A DNA stretch of 53,264 nucleotides, taken from Thermomucor indicae-seudaticae (taxonomy: Eukaryota > Mucoromycota > Mucoromycetes > Mucorales > Lichtheimiaceae). Below, piece by piece: positions 11,106-22,677 of the stretch. Each line of letters begins with the position of its first letter. The first letter of the stretch is position 1. Location: positions 1-53,264 of the forward strand of contig JSYX01000212.1 of assembly GCA_000787465.1 (NCBI GenBank), given 5' to 3'. Both the position numbers and the translations under genes were made by a program. The notes below the pieces were generated by a model. It saw only the letters and a program-made list of their open reading frames with translations, did no database searches and was not told the DNA's origin.

Positions 11106-13944
11106 ATGTCAGGAACTTCAGTTCTACCGCCTACGACCGACGGTCTCGATATGCCACTACTCCACCATAAGCCGAAACCAGAGCCCGCTATGCCAACAAC
11201 AGAAACAACAATGGGCGGCTTACATATGATTAAAGAACGCGACGAAGAATTATTCGACAGCCAGGACCCTGACGCCGTTCGTCAGCATTATGAAAATATG
11301 ACTTATGATGAAATGTCTCAACGTATGGCCGAAAATTACAAACAATTGTCAGCTATGCTTGGTACAACCACCATAAGCAACCTCATTAAGGAATCAGCAA
11401 CGACTAGTGCTGGTCATCATTCTGACTCCTACAATGCCGCTCAAAGCATAGTCGACGACGATGACCTTATAGACGACGAGAAGGCTGTTGTCAGCAGGAC
11501 GGACCTGGATGACGAAACAAAGAGACGCAAGATGACCAAGATATTCTGTCGTGCAGCTTCGTCGGGCGACCTGGAGAAAGTAACCCAGCTGCTAAGTCAG
11601 CACCGTAGCTTGATTGATATTGATGCAAAAGACGAGGACGGCACAACGCCTCTGATTTACGCAGCCTGCTTTGGGAAAGCAGATATTGCTCAGGCACTGC
11701 TCGCAGCGGGTGCCAAAACGGATATTCAAGATTCCTGTAAGTTGGTTGCGTGGGACAAGAAATTATCTTTAATTAGTGGACTTTAACTCACGCTATGCTT
11801 ATAAAGATGGCTGGTCAGCGCTCATGTGGGCAACAAACAACAACCATGAGGAAATCGTAAAGATGCTGCTAGAAAACGGTGCTTCCTCGCATACGAGATC
11901 GGCAAAAGGACGCACGGTATTTGATTTTTTGAATACGGATAATCAAAAGATTGTGGAGATTTTGGCCACCAATCCACGGGACAGTGTCTCGTCGACATCC
12001 AGTATTTTGGGCCGAAACACAGCAGGCAGTCTTTCGTCATCATCATCCAACGCTGGCGACTGTGATTTCTATTATCAGTCGACTGTAGAAGGCTATGACA
12101 ATTTCATGGCCGAAGAAGCGGATCGACGCAAGAAACTGTTGGAAACCGCCATGGCCCTGGCTACAGACGGCCATATGAGCGAAGGCGAAGAGGATTTTGA
12201 AGAAGAAAATAATGATGATGAAGACAATGTGGACGACGAAGAAGACCATAATGAATTCCAATGGGACAAGTGCCTACCTGACCAAATGTTTGTGTTTAGT
12301 GCAGACAACCTGCAGTACATCCTAGACACAGTCATCACCAACATTCAGCTCCCCGTCCGCTCCCGGCAGGAGATCTGTGTTCCAGCCAATGTCGTTTTCC
12401 TCAGCGCTCGGTTCGCACATTATTTTTCAAGCGACGAGCTCTTGCATCAAGTGTTAGAAGGTGCTATGCAGCGCATTAGCACAGAAGTAAAGGTTAGCTG
12501 TGCATCTGATTTTGGGCGGTGATGAACTCTGTTGCTTACGATGTTTTAGACAAATGCACGAAACGTTCATATCCTTGCATTTTGGATCACAAACGTCACT
12601 CAGCTACTCTATTATCTGAAGAAGGATACTGGGCTTGTGGTGGCTACAGCAGACTACCAACTACGCCTCTCAGAGCTGATATCTGAGATCTACACAATGA
12701 TTGTGAATGATACAGAGCGACGACTGTCAAAGATACTCAGCATTGCTATGCTGGAACACGAGCAGATTCCGGGCATGGAAGATGTTAACTTTGCGGACGA
12801 TTGGCAGCGATTCTTCCGGCGGAGTTCACGACGGTCAGTCATTGTCCCTCCTGACGGAGGTCTGGCTACGCAGATGAAACGAAACTCGAACATGCTGTCT
12901 TCTTCGTCGTCCAGTAATAACTCGAGCGCTTGCATGGGACAAGCTATTTCTCCACAATCGATTACCAGCCTGTTGACGTCAACGTTGTATGTCCTCCAAT
13001 CGTACGATGTCCATCCGACCATTATTATCCAAGCCCTCGCCCAGTTTTTCCACTTCATGTCTTGTGAGCTTTTCAACCGGATCCTGACAAACAAGAAACT
13101 GCTTTGTCGGTCCAAAGCACTCCAGATTCGAATGAACCTGTCACAGATCGAAGACTGGATCACGCAAAGCCGTCTACCAAGCAGTCTCACAAGTTACTTT
13201 GAACCCACGATGCAGCTGTTGCAGCTGCTGCAGTGTCTGACACAACTTCAGGATCTGGTCAACTTTATACACACTGTGAAGACTTTTGATGCCTTGAACG
13301 CGCTACAAGTGAAACGGTGCGTGGTCAACTATCGGTATGAAGTCAACGAGCCGCGCTTACCGGAGGAGGTCGAAAAGTATGCGATACAACTTGCGGAGGA
13401 CACGGTGCGATACAAACAGGCTCGGGACAACAACAACAACAACAGCAGCAGCAATAATAATAATTTCCGCCGCCGCAAAAGTTCGTTTAGTGGTAGCAGC
13501 ATCATGTCACGGGCGCAGAGCGTTTCCCTGAGACGAACACGATCTCGACGAGACAGTGTGTCGAGCTTTGTTGGTTCGTTAATGTCCAGTGTAGGCATCA
13601 CGACGTCAGCATCGTTACCCCCGTCACTTCCTTCGTCTCCCACAGAAGAAGAAGAGGGAGAACAAGGCAAACCACCAGCACAAGAAGAACAATCGGCGTC
13701 TCCTACTACCGAAGAACCTGTCATTCCAGAGAAGGAAGAAGATGAGGATGAAAAGGATATCAAGGAAATCAAAGACTCCAAGTTCATGCTTCCATTCTCG
13801 GTTCCCACAACCGCTCACATGGTAAGCATTACGGCCTGGTCGCCTGACGATACAAAGCGGGAAAAAACCAAAGAAGAGAGACTCGTATACCCGGTAATAC
13901 CAAACGAATGGATGGATAAACTGGATAATGGTCTGGCGGATTAG
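11106..13944 (+). CDS. Ankyrin-repeat protein with DIL (dilute) domain
   Basis: Three exons: 11106-11736, 11807-12492, 12550-13944; 903 residues. Ankyrin repeats lie at about 150-275 (DGTTPLIYAACFGKADIAQ, GWSALMWATNNNHEEIVKML). From about residue 440 there is a DIL domain, the globular tail domain of class V myosins: NVHILAFWITNVTQLLYYLK, later SLLTSTLYVLQSYDVHPTII and a Cys/Phe-rich helix bundle. There is no motor domain. Similar ANK-DIL proteins occur in other fungi, where a link to vesicle or organelle traffic is suspected but not proven. The C-terminal tail is Ser/Asn-rich and then highly acidic (Glu/Asp/Lys). At the first intron I preferred the acceptor at 11806 because it restores a continuous ankyrin repeat. 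The gene is divergent from the ANK-DysF-FYVE gene. Confidence 0.87.
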
Positions 13945-14407
13945 TTCCTTCCTCTCATAATTTTGCTTTCTAAAGTTTGATTTCCTCGTTTTTTGATCTA
14001 AAGCCATATATCCTTAGTTTCCCTCTCTCTCTTTTTGCTGTAATTTGCATCCCCCCTTTCCATCAAACAGTCAGTGTGCCCCCTCTGATCCAGGACACCT
14101 GTTGTATTAGACTGAACATCACAGATAGAGTCAGTTAGCTATCACCAATCCATACTCATTGAACAATAAAAAGTTGGGTTTTGTCAAGTAGTGAATGCTT
14201 GAGCAGTAGCAAGCGACATGGTAGACAGTTTAACGAACGGACAGTTTCATAAATTTGACGTCGGTACACGAAAATTGTCATCAAAAACTTTTTCTTCTTC
14301 CGTTAAATCAAGCTTTTTCGGGAAAAAGCGCAATAATACATAATGGTGCTTATTGATGCCCTAGATTCGCTGCCAGTACGTTTGTCATTATTCTTTACGA
14401 GATCGAA
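13945..14407. other. Intergenic region upstream of SURF6
   Basis: About 460 bp between tandem plus-strand genes. It starts with a T-rich 3' region after the DIL gene. Near its right end, an ATG at 14343 opens a 45-codon frame that overlaps the SURF6 start out of frame. No other gene is seen. Confidence 0.5.
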
Positions 14408-15800
14408 ATGGTTGCTAATTACAAACGTCAGGAGCGAATTGAGTCGCATGTCAAACTTTTTGACAGCATGCTCGAGTTGATACCCACGAAATACTACATG
14501 ACGAACAAGACAAACAATCCTGTATGCGTTTGTGTTGTTGTGCGATGTTTGTCATTCATAAGCTGACAATTCGCTATAGGAAGATAATCCTTATGCATAT
14601 AATAAACGAAAAAAGGCACCTAAGCAGCAAGTCAAAGAAATGTCAAAAAAGGCCAAGAAAGCAAAGGTATTGATCGATGACGCGTACAAGGTCAGGGCCT
14701 CCGTTAATTAAAATATGTATGACTAGCTGGATCCGGAAAACCAAAAGTCAATAACAGAACTGCAGAATGAGCGGGCAGAACAAGAACGAGCGGCAAAGGA
14801 GCAACAAGAAGAAGTCAAGGAGGAGACTGCAGAAGGCACGACTATGGAAAAGGCAGACTTTAGTGGTCTGACAGAACAAGGAGAGAAGCAAGAATCATCA
14901 TCAACAGAAAAGAACGGTAAAAACTACAGTTTCTTTGTATTTAATAGTAGTAGTAGTTCTCATGAGCGTGTCTTTTAAAGTGCCAACACCAATGGTGCGA
15001 AGTGACATTGTCGAGTTGCATGCTCGGTTGCAGCGACGAATTGCCGAGTTGCGTCAGAAGCGGAATGCACCTGCTGAACCGGATGACAAACACGCGCGAA
15101 ATCGTAATGAACTTTTGGCTGCTCGACGACGAAAACGAGAGGAACGCAAAAAGGCACTGCAGGCCAAGAAACAGAAAGGCAAGCAGGGACCAAAGGAAAC
15201 TATTGTTGCTCAGAATGCAGAGTCTGAAAAGGTAATAATGTGATTGCACATGTTGTGTCGGAGAGAGAGAGACTAAACGTATTTCGAGCAGACAAATACA
15301 GTTTCGGCGGATACAGTCAAGATGGATGGCGACTTGTTCTTTGGCAAGGTGGAATTAGGAGGACAACAACAGAAGAAAAAGAAGGGACCGACAGATGCCA
15401 AGAGTCAGTTAAAGAAAATCGAGGCTAAACAGCAGAAATTGGAGAAACTGCGGGCTGAAAACCAGGAGAAGGCAAGTAATAAACGTTAGATACCTTTGGC
15501 AGGAGATCTTAACAATTCTCTTTATAGGCGGAGGCTTTGGAAGAAAAGGAAGAATGGCAAAAGGCAATTGCTCTGGCATCGGGTGAAAAAGTCAGAGATG
15601 ATCCGAAACTGCTCAAGAAGACGATTAAGCGCACTGAACAACAAAAGAAGAAGAGCGCTGAGGCATGGAAAGCTCGTCTTGAAAAGGTCAAGCAAGACGA
15701 GCAGAACAGAATCAAAAAGCGAGAAGAGAATATTCGAAAGCGCCAAATGGAGAAAAAGTCAAAGAAGGGAAAGAAGAAACCTCGTCCTGGTTTCCATTAA
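14408..15800 (+). CDS. RRP14: SURF6/Rrp14 nucleolar ribosome-biogenesis protein
   Basis: Six exons: 14408-14521, 14580-14666, 14727-14916, 14981-15231, 15292-15471, 15528-15800; 364 residues. The N-terminus (FDSMLELIPTKYYM) matches the SURF6 N-terminal motif. The middle has KLDPENQKSI, then LHARLQRRIAELRQKR. The C-terminus is the Lys/Arg/Glu-rich SURF6 domain (DDPKLLKKTIKR, KARLEKVKQDEQNRIKKREE), ending in a Lys-rich nucleolar tail. The family works in pre-rRNA processing and assembly of both subunits in the nucleolus. The fifth intron begins with GC instead of GT. The start was placed at the ATG that begins the family motif. An upstream out-of-frame ATG at 14343 could lower initiation. An AATAAA overlaps the stop codon. 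Confidence 0.9.
15472..15527 (+). other. GC-AG intron in SURF6
   Basis: The exon ends AAG and continues GCAAGT, the usual context of GC donors, and the acceptor is TTTATAG. Removing these 56 bases keeps the SURF6 frame (ENQEK joined to AEALEEKEEW); no GT donor nearby does so. Confidence 0.8.
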
Positions 15801-16037
15801 TAAAGTTAGCTCTTTTTACCCACACAATTATCAATCAATGTATGTACAATGCACACTGGTATATCTACTCGGGTTGAAGCAATAGCGACTCCCCGTTTCT
15901 ATTAGTGACCTTTTGGAAATAGGTTGGTGGCAATGTTCCACCAATGCCTTCAGTAAGAATAACATTATTACTGGATCTGTAGAATATAATGCCATCTTGG
16001 ATAACAATGCATGAGTGATTTCCCCTACTTTTAGGGC

Positions 16038-16693
16038 TTATTGTTTCTTTTTACCTTTGATGGCCTTTGCCATATCAATGTAGATAAACACTTCACTGCT
16101 TGACCTCATACCTGAAGTTGGAAAAATAGTCAGTGTTATCGTACACATTTGCAGTTCTTGTGTCAGCATATTACCGCTAATGACGCCATCTGTACCAGGC
16201 AATCCGGTTGCAAAATGAATGTGCTGGCGGTTCATTACACGCAATCCTTGTTCCTGGATACCGTTTCGCCAATTGTGCATGGTTGTGCCGTGGATGACGA
16301 CGGGTAAGGGTTCGGATAAACGCTCGAGCAAAGCGTCCGGGTCAATGGCATGGCGTATGGAATGACCTTGATTGGCACGAATCCACCACTGTTGTCCGTC
16401 GTTGTCTTGGATCAAGCTGAATCGCTGCTTGTCATTCGTCTTGACCACATGCTCGATTTGTTCAAATGTCACGTTTTTGAATTTCGGTCGTGCTAACTTT
16501 TGGCGTTTAATATACGTGTCTATACTGCGATATTTTCCGTTCGTCCGTATACCAGTTCAGATAAGGTCACGTAGCCATCGGGTCGTATCTGAAGACCCTC
16601 TTTGGCAGCACCGTGACGAAGTACATAACTTAGGAGTTTTGATAGTTTAACGGCTTGTGCACGGTCCAGAGGAGGTGGTGGTGGTGAAGACAT
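16038..16693 (-). CDS. TPT1: tRNA 2'-phosphotransferase Tpt1/KptA
   Basis: Three exons: 16693-16553, 16496-16175, 16111-16038; 178 residues, close to the bacterial KptA size. The enzyme removes the 2'-phosphate left at the splice junction of spliced tRNA, using NAD+. Conserved features are LSKLLSYVLRHGA (Arg26-His27), IRPDGYV, then WIRANQGHS (Arg87), VVIHGT, the block RQHIHFATGLP, and SGMRSSSEVFIYID (Arg157). These Arg-His-Arg-Arg positions match the catalytic tetrad known for the family. The short C-terminus ends in GKKKQ. I used the ATG at 16693 because the family motif starts about 15 residues later; the open frame extends further upstream without similarity. A GA microsatellite lies at about 16806-16840, between this gene and RNR1 on the same strand. 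Confidence 0.93.
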
Positions 16694-16885
16694 TGAAAAA
16701 GACGAAGGGACGCGGACTTTTTTTGCTAGCACAAGTCTTTTAACAAAGTTGATGTTATGAACACATAATGCACAAATGATTATAGATAGAGTTTTTCTAG
16801 GAATGACACACACACAGAGAGAGAGAGAGAGAGAAAGAGACGGGGCGGAAGAGGAAGGTGGAGGAAAGAAGAAGAAGAAGAGGAC

Positions 16886-19800
16886 TTAACCACTGCAGCT
16901 GATGCAAGCATCCTTGTTATCCAAAGAGCATTGCATTGCTGCCAGCTTCTCCTCTACCTCTTGGGTCGTCGTTTCAGAATTCGAAGAAGAATCTCTGAGG
17001 GCGAGTTGATCCACAGTGAACTATTCAATATCGTTAGTTACCGCACACACTTTTATCGGGGGGGTTGTTTGACTTACCTTGATAGCATCCACGGCGGGTC
17101 GTGAGCGCAGGTAATACATGCCCGTCTTGAGTCCCTTTTTCCACGAGTAAAAATGCATCGAGGATAATTTGCCATAGTTGGGTTCGGCTACAAAGAGGTT
17201 CAGGGATTGTGATTGGTCGATAAACGCTGCTCGATCCGCAGCCATATCGATAATGACTCGCTGTGAAAGCTCCCATACGGTCTTGTAAAGCCGTTTCAAG
17301 TCATCCGGAATACCAGGCACTAACAAGCGGTATATCAGACAGAGCTTCTAGTAGAATTCAAACAACAAAACCTCCTCTGACCTTGCTGTACACTGCCGTT
17401 GTGCGCAATGATCATGTTCTTGACTTGCTCGTTCCACAAACCACGTTCAACAAGGTCTTTGAGCAAGTGATGGTTCTAACAACAACAGAAAGTTTGCTAA
17501 ACATCTCGACTTTTCGATCCCTGATTGCTTCAACTTACCACTACTTGAAATTCGCCACTCATGACACGGCGAGTGTAAATGTTGCTGTATATTATTATTA
17601 GACAAAAGCTACGCTAAAGATACTCCCGGCATTCTTTACCTTGTGTAAGGTTCGAAGCATTCGTTATTGCCCAGGATCTGACTTGTGCTGGCAGTCGGCA
17701 TCGGAGCCACCAGCAACGAGTTGCGCACACCGTGCTTGGCAATCTTGGCCCGGAGCCCGTCCCAGTCCAGACGGTCTGAACCCTTGACGCCCCACATGTC
17801 GTGCTGCAAGATGCCCTGACTGACCGGTGACCCTTCGTAAGACTGATAGGGACCGTACTGTTCCGCGAGCTCGCAGGATGCCTCCAGGGCAGCGTGGTAG
17901 ATCGTCTCAAAGATATCCTTGTTCAGTTGACGTGCTTCGGCAGAGTCAAACGGCAGACGCAATAAAAGGAATGCATCAGCCAAGCCTTGAACGCCAAGAC
18001 CGATACTTTCATATAGAATGTTAGATTCCTTCACCCGCTCGTATTACACTTTTGCTTTCACTTACGGACGATGCTTCAAGTTGCTGTTTCTGGCCTCCTC
18101 GACCGGGTAATAGTTTACATCAATGACCTTGTTCAGGTTCTTGGTGACAATCTTGGTGACTGCATGCAATTTCTCAAAGTCAAAGTACTTTGCCTCGGTG
18201 TTGACAAACTTGGGTAACGCCAGGGAAGCCAGGTTGCAGACAGCCACTTCATCCGGCGACGAGTACTCGATAATTTCTAACAAAACGTGAATATTCGGTG
18301 CCGGCCTGGAATATAAAGTAGTTTACCTGTGCAGAGGTTGGAGCTGGTAATGGTTCCCAAGTTCTTTTGGTTGGACTTTTCATTGCAAGCATCTTTGTTA
18401 TCAGAGAACTGGTTAACACACACCGGAAATAGCACACACGGAACATTTCGTTTTACCTTTGTACAGCATGTACGGCATGCCAGTCTCGATCTGGGCATCC
18501 AAAATGGCAAACCAGAGCTTTTGAGCACTCACCGACCGCCGCGCCTTTCCTTCCCTTTCGTATCTTGTGTAAAGTTCGTCAAACTCTTTGCCGTAGCAGC
18601 GGTCGAGTCCCGGAGCCTCGTTTGGACAGAACAAGGACCACTCCTCGTTCGCCTCCACACCTTCATCAACAATCCTATTGAGCGCTTCTGTCTGTCTGTC
18701 TGTCCCTCCCATATCCAAAACTTACGCTTCATAAAGAGGTCAGGGACCCAAAGACCAAGAAACAGGTCACGAGCACGCACTTCTTCTTTGCCAGAGTTTT
18801 TGCGCAGGTCCAAAAAGTCAAACACGTCCACGTGCCATGGCTCGAGGTACCTAAGGAGCACGATAAGCTATCTATATAACAAGCCTGTTCTGCTCAATCT
18901 ATTTACATGGCAAAGCTTCCGTTTCGCTTGCCGCCACCTTGGGTCACAAAGCGGGCGGTGTCATTGTACACTCGGAGCATGGGAACGATACCGTTGGAAG
19001 TGCCGTTCGTGCCGGCAATGTAGGACCCGGAAGCCCGGATCTTTTGGAACCCAACGCCGACACCACCTGCGGCCTTGGAGATCCGAGCGCACAAGGTCAA
19101 GGTGTCGTAAATACCCTCAATGCTGTCATCCTTCATCTGGACAAGGTAGCAACTGGATAACTGGGGCCGAGGCGTACCCGCATTGAACAAGGTTGGACTC
19201 GCGTGCGTAAAGTACTTCAATGACATGTAGTTGTATGTCTCAATGGCTGCGTCAATCTCTGCCCCGTGGATACCAAGGGCTACACGCATCAACATGTGCT
19301 GCGGTCGCTCCACAATTTTGCCTGTTTCGCATGCATATCAGCAACTTATTTCGTTCTTTGTTGTCCCATTATATTACCATCGATTCTCATCAGATAGCTA
19401 CGCTCCAAAGTCTTGAAACCGAAAAAGTTAAAGTCGTAATCACGCTCATAGTCAATGGCGGCATTGATACGGTCTGCATGCTGTTGGGTCAGTTCATACA
19501 ATTCTTTGGATACAAGCGGGTTTTCGGTATGAAGTCTGGGATGCCGATGATGATACAATTTCTCGACGACCTTGCTAAAGTCCTTGTCTGTTTCTTTGTG
19601 CAGGTTGGACACGGCAATGCGAGCCGCCAGGATAGCGTAGTCGGGATGCGTTGTGGTCATGTAGGCAGCGGTTTCGGCAGCCAAGTTGTCCAATTCGACT
19701 GTTGTAATGCCTTGATACATGCCCGTAACCACCTGCGTTTTTTTAACTGTGAGGGGAAAAAGAAACAGACCTATCGTTTGAGGTCGCATATATACCTTTT

Positions 19801-19983
19801 GCGCAATCTTGGGAGGATCAATAAAGTCGGCATTCAAGCCATTGCACAGCTTGGCAATGCGCGACGTAATCTTGTCAAACAGGACTCGCTCCTTGCGACC
19901 GTCTACAACCAACCGTCGCTGAATAAGTCCCAAGGCGCACACAGATGGACGCGTTGACCGTTACCTCGTTTTATAACAAACAT
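16886..19983 (-). CDS. RNR1: Ribonucleoside-diphosphate reductase large subunit
   Basis: Thirteen exons on the minus strand: 19983-19965, 19902-19796, 19732-19378, 19321-18907, 18850-18726, 18660-18457, 18392-18327, 18276-18066, 18005-17640, 17584-17539, 17475-17382, 17319-17078, 17020-16886; 794 residues, all phases close. This class I enzyme makes dNTP precursors in the cytosol. The N-terminal ATP cone ([20 protein letters not shown]) is complete. The active site has Cys218 (SSCYLV), Asn427-Leu-Cys429-Thr-Glu431 and Cys444 (AVCNLAS), equivalent to the redox pair and the thiyl-radical cysteine of the yeast enzyme. The C-terminus ends in CISCSG, the mobile redox tail. Introns are 50-65 bp, and one exon is only 46 nt. 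It is the most intron-dense housekeeping gene in the window together with TM9SF. No small subunit is present here. Confidence 0.97.
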
Positions 19984-20175
19984 CCTGTATTAACAATGAG
20001 ATAAAAAAATGTGTTATCGACAGGCGAGACGAACGCGTAGCACAAAAAGTGTTTATTAAAAGGGGAGGTGTGGGCGTTCAGGGAAGAAAGAAAGAAAAAA
20101 TCGCGACACGCAGGAGAAAGTTTTTGAAGATCAGCGGAGACGCGAATCTCGCGCGCGTTGGTCGCGTTATGCTTA

Positions 20176-21084
20176 CTAATGTACCGTCTTTATCGGACGA
20201 TAGCACACATTCAAACCTTTATAGACGCCGTCGGTTTCAAACAGATCGCTGACAGTGAACGCTAGCGTGATATGAGGTCGAAAGTTCTAAGCGCGCGCGT
20301 TTAGTTCATGTATCGATACACTTGTTATGATACCACTTACGAGGGGATCAAACAAAGCTGGGTTGCCACCCTTGCGAAAGTAGCGTCGAAAGACAGCCTT
20401 TCGGATCTCGACCAAGTTGGGAGCAGACACAATGATTTGGTATACAACGGCCGATTGTTGTTGACGCCGTACTGATTCCTTGCCGAGGCAAATCATTCTG
20501 AACTTGGTGGACTGAATGTCGTGGTCCAAAGCAATCGCGTTAATCTCGTCAAGTGTGACATTGGCAGTGGCCAAGACTGAAAACTCGGGTGGCGTAATGA
20601 CGGTAATGTGCGCTTCACCTTTTTGTTGCGACGAGTCAGATAGTGCAGCAACAAGCGACGTGAATTCGTTACCTCGAGATAACAAGAGTTCCTCTTCCGT
20701 GGTATTTAAAGCATGAACAAGAGGTTCTACGTACTTGTAGTCAAGCTGCATGCCCAGCCATCCTGTACACGCACACACGCAGAGAGAGAGAGAGAGAGAG
20801 TTTAAAAATATATATGCAATTAGCAGCATGAGATATCATATTTTACCATCATGTTCGACAAACTCGATGAATTTGGTGTCGTGTATCTTTTTCGAAACGA
20901 TGATGGGCGGCCCTTATCATTCTCTGAGCTAATGCCAGGAAATCAAGAATATCTTTGCTATCTTACCTTGCCAAGGTAAACCAAGCGGCGTCTTTCCAGT
21001 GTAGTCGGATGGGTGATGCAGACAGAGAGAGGATACCGGTACAAGGAGGAGGAGGAGTAGGATGGCAGAGAAGCGATGAATCAT
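20176..21084 (-). CDS. 2H phosphoesterase-like protein with predicted signal peptide
   Basis: Four exons: 21084-20967, 20912-20847, 20762-20341, 20286-20176; 238 residues. Two H-x-T motifs, His113-Ile-Thr115 (EAHITV) and His207-Ile-Thr209 (RPHITLAFT), identify the 2H superfamily of cyclic phosphodiesterases and RNA-end processing enzymes. The central part (IHDTKFIEFVEHDGWLGMQL) resembles uncharacterised fungal relatives, some described as RNA-repair-like. The first exon gives MIHRFSAILLLLLLVPVSS, a good signal peptide, which would be unusual for an RNA enzyme; a downstream or alternative first exon is possible. The exon 1/2 acceptor (TAAG) was chosen because the nearer AG leaves a stop. Intron 2 (20846-20763) contains a GA/CA microsatellite. 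The gene is divergent from the multicopper-oxidase-like gene, 174 bp apart. Confidence 0.72.
20769..20800. repeat. CA/GA microsatellite in an intron
   Basis: CA and GA dinucleotide tract lying within intron 2 of the 2H phosphoesterase-like gene. Confidence 0.8.
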
Positions 21085-21258
21085 GCTCGCGAATACCCCA
21101 CGCTGTTCTTGATCCGACGTAAGCTCGTTCCTCGACTTCTTCATCAATGTTATGTACAATTTCTGACAGATATAACAAGATGGGATGAAGTTCGCTGCAG
21201 AAAGAAGGTGATAAAAAGATGAATGTGTGCCAACTCCGCATCCTGCACCTTTTGTGAA
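21085..21258. promoter_or_regulatory. Bidirectional promoter of two secretory genes
   Basis: Only 174 bp separate the start codons of the 2H phosphoesterase-like gene (minus) and the oxidase-like gene (plus), so they must share promoter DNA. No specific site was identified. Confidence 0.45.
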
Positions 21259-22677
21259 ATGCTGAAACAGTTACTACTGTATGGCTTACTCCATTGCTTA
21301 TTGATTTTCTTTCGATTGTCGGCATGTCAATCACCGGCGCAAGATTACGACCCGCCTGAGCCTTACATTATTCGACCGGTAGATTACGTTGGTGATTTCG
21401 AGACACTTCATGAAGAACTTGAACGGCCGCTCCAGGGCACCGTCCGAACTTACTACGTAGCTGCTGAGGAGTTTATATGGGACTACACGTCGTTGACAGC
21501 AAAGGATATTTCCGAAAACGATGTCGCGCATTTCTGGGTAGCCAATAGTACGTGAAGAGTCTGTTCTTTTTCTTTTGAGTGGGGCGCACTTAACATTGTC
21601 TTTTCGCATCTGGGTAGGTTCCACGACGCTTGGCCATGTGTACTACAAAGCAGGTTACCGGGAATACACCGATGCCAGTTTTTCTAGGCCACAGGAACGT
21701 CCGCAGTGGCAGGGTCTGATGGGACCTATTCTACGAGCTGAAGTGGGGGATACGATACAAGTCCATTTTTGGAATCGCGCTTCGATCAACGTTTCTATGC
21801 ACCCACATGTAAGAAACGTTCTGTCTCGTATGGGGTCATGGGAGAAATAACCCTCTGAACAGGGCGTGTTTTATGACTTTGATATGGAAGGCGCGGTCTA
21901 CAAAGGTGCAGCGGAAAAGTCTTTTGTGCGGCCCGGCGAACGTTTCGTGTATACTTGGCAAGTTGCGCCTCGTGCTGGACCAGGTCCGGCGGATCCGGAT
22001 TCGATCGTTTGGGGTTATCACTCGCATGTAACAGAAAATGATGTGTACGTCTTGTACTCAACTCAACACGGATGATTCCGGGTCGACTGATCGCGATCTG
22101 TAGTTTTGCTGGGCTGTTTGGTGCGATTGTCATTTATCGCCCTGGTACCTTGACTGAAGCAACCATAGCAAACGAAGTCGTGACAACTGTCTTTGGTAAG
22201 TCTGTTCTGTTTATAGCCGGATGGCATTCATATCTGATATCAAGTCTGTTTCTTTTTCAAGCGATCAATGAGAACATGTCGCCGTACTTGTCCAAGACCC
22301 TGGCAGAGATTGTCCCTCCGGACTGGGTGACAAGTCAAGGTGACCCAGACCGATTTGAACTCGCAAACATCAAACAGACCGTAAACGGCTTGATGCTGGC
22401 GGCACCTGCGGATCTCGTCCTACGTCCAGGCAAATCCACAGTGTGGCACTTGCTTTCTTGGGGCACAGATATTGACACGCATGCCATATCTTGGGAAAAC
22501 GCCGTGGTACAACTGTATGGTAAACCCGTAGAACAAGTTCGACTGCTTCCGGCCTCGTTCAGGACTGTGCAGGTGACACCAAAATCGAATGGACTTTGGG
22601 AATTTGGGTTCATTACAGGCGAACCTGGACTTCAAGGAATGACCATGTTTTACACAGTGGATTCAGATACCTCATGA
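21259..22677 (+). CDS. Two-domain hephaestin-like multicopper oxidase homologue, C-terminal copper ligands lost
   Basis: Five exons: 21259-21547, 21618-21808, 21863-22044, 22104-22195, 22262-22677; 389 residues (401 from an in-frame ATG at 21223). An N-terminal signal peptide (LLLYGLLHCLLIFF) is followed by a first cupredoxin domain with RTYYVAAEEFIWDY, His158-Pro-His160-Gly and YHSHV (His213, His215), as in ceruloplasmin/hephaestin-type oxidases. The second domain is recognisable (LRPGKSTVWHLLSW, QGMTMFYTV), but the usual H-x-x-H-x-H becomes HAISWE (325-330). The usual HCHxxxHxxxGM reads GFITGEPGLQGM. So the type 1 site and half of the trinuclear cluster appear missing. It is probably a secreted or vacuolar pseudo-oxidase or structural/metal-binding protein; ferroxidase activity is doubtful. 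It is divergent from the 2H gene. Confidence 0.83.

Noticed and set aside
12690..13190. 166-codon minus-strand open frame
   Set aside because: Antisense to the DIL-domain exon, whose frame is supported by the domain.
18329..19186. 285-codon plus-strand open frame
   Set aside because: It runs across exons and introns antisense to RNR1, which is certain.
19220..19957. 245-codon plus-strand open frame
   Set aside because: Antisense to RNR1 exons 2-4; no domain.
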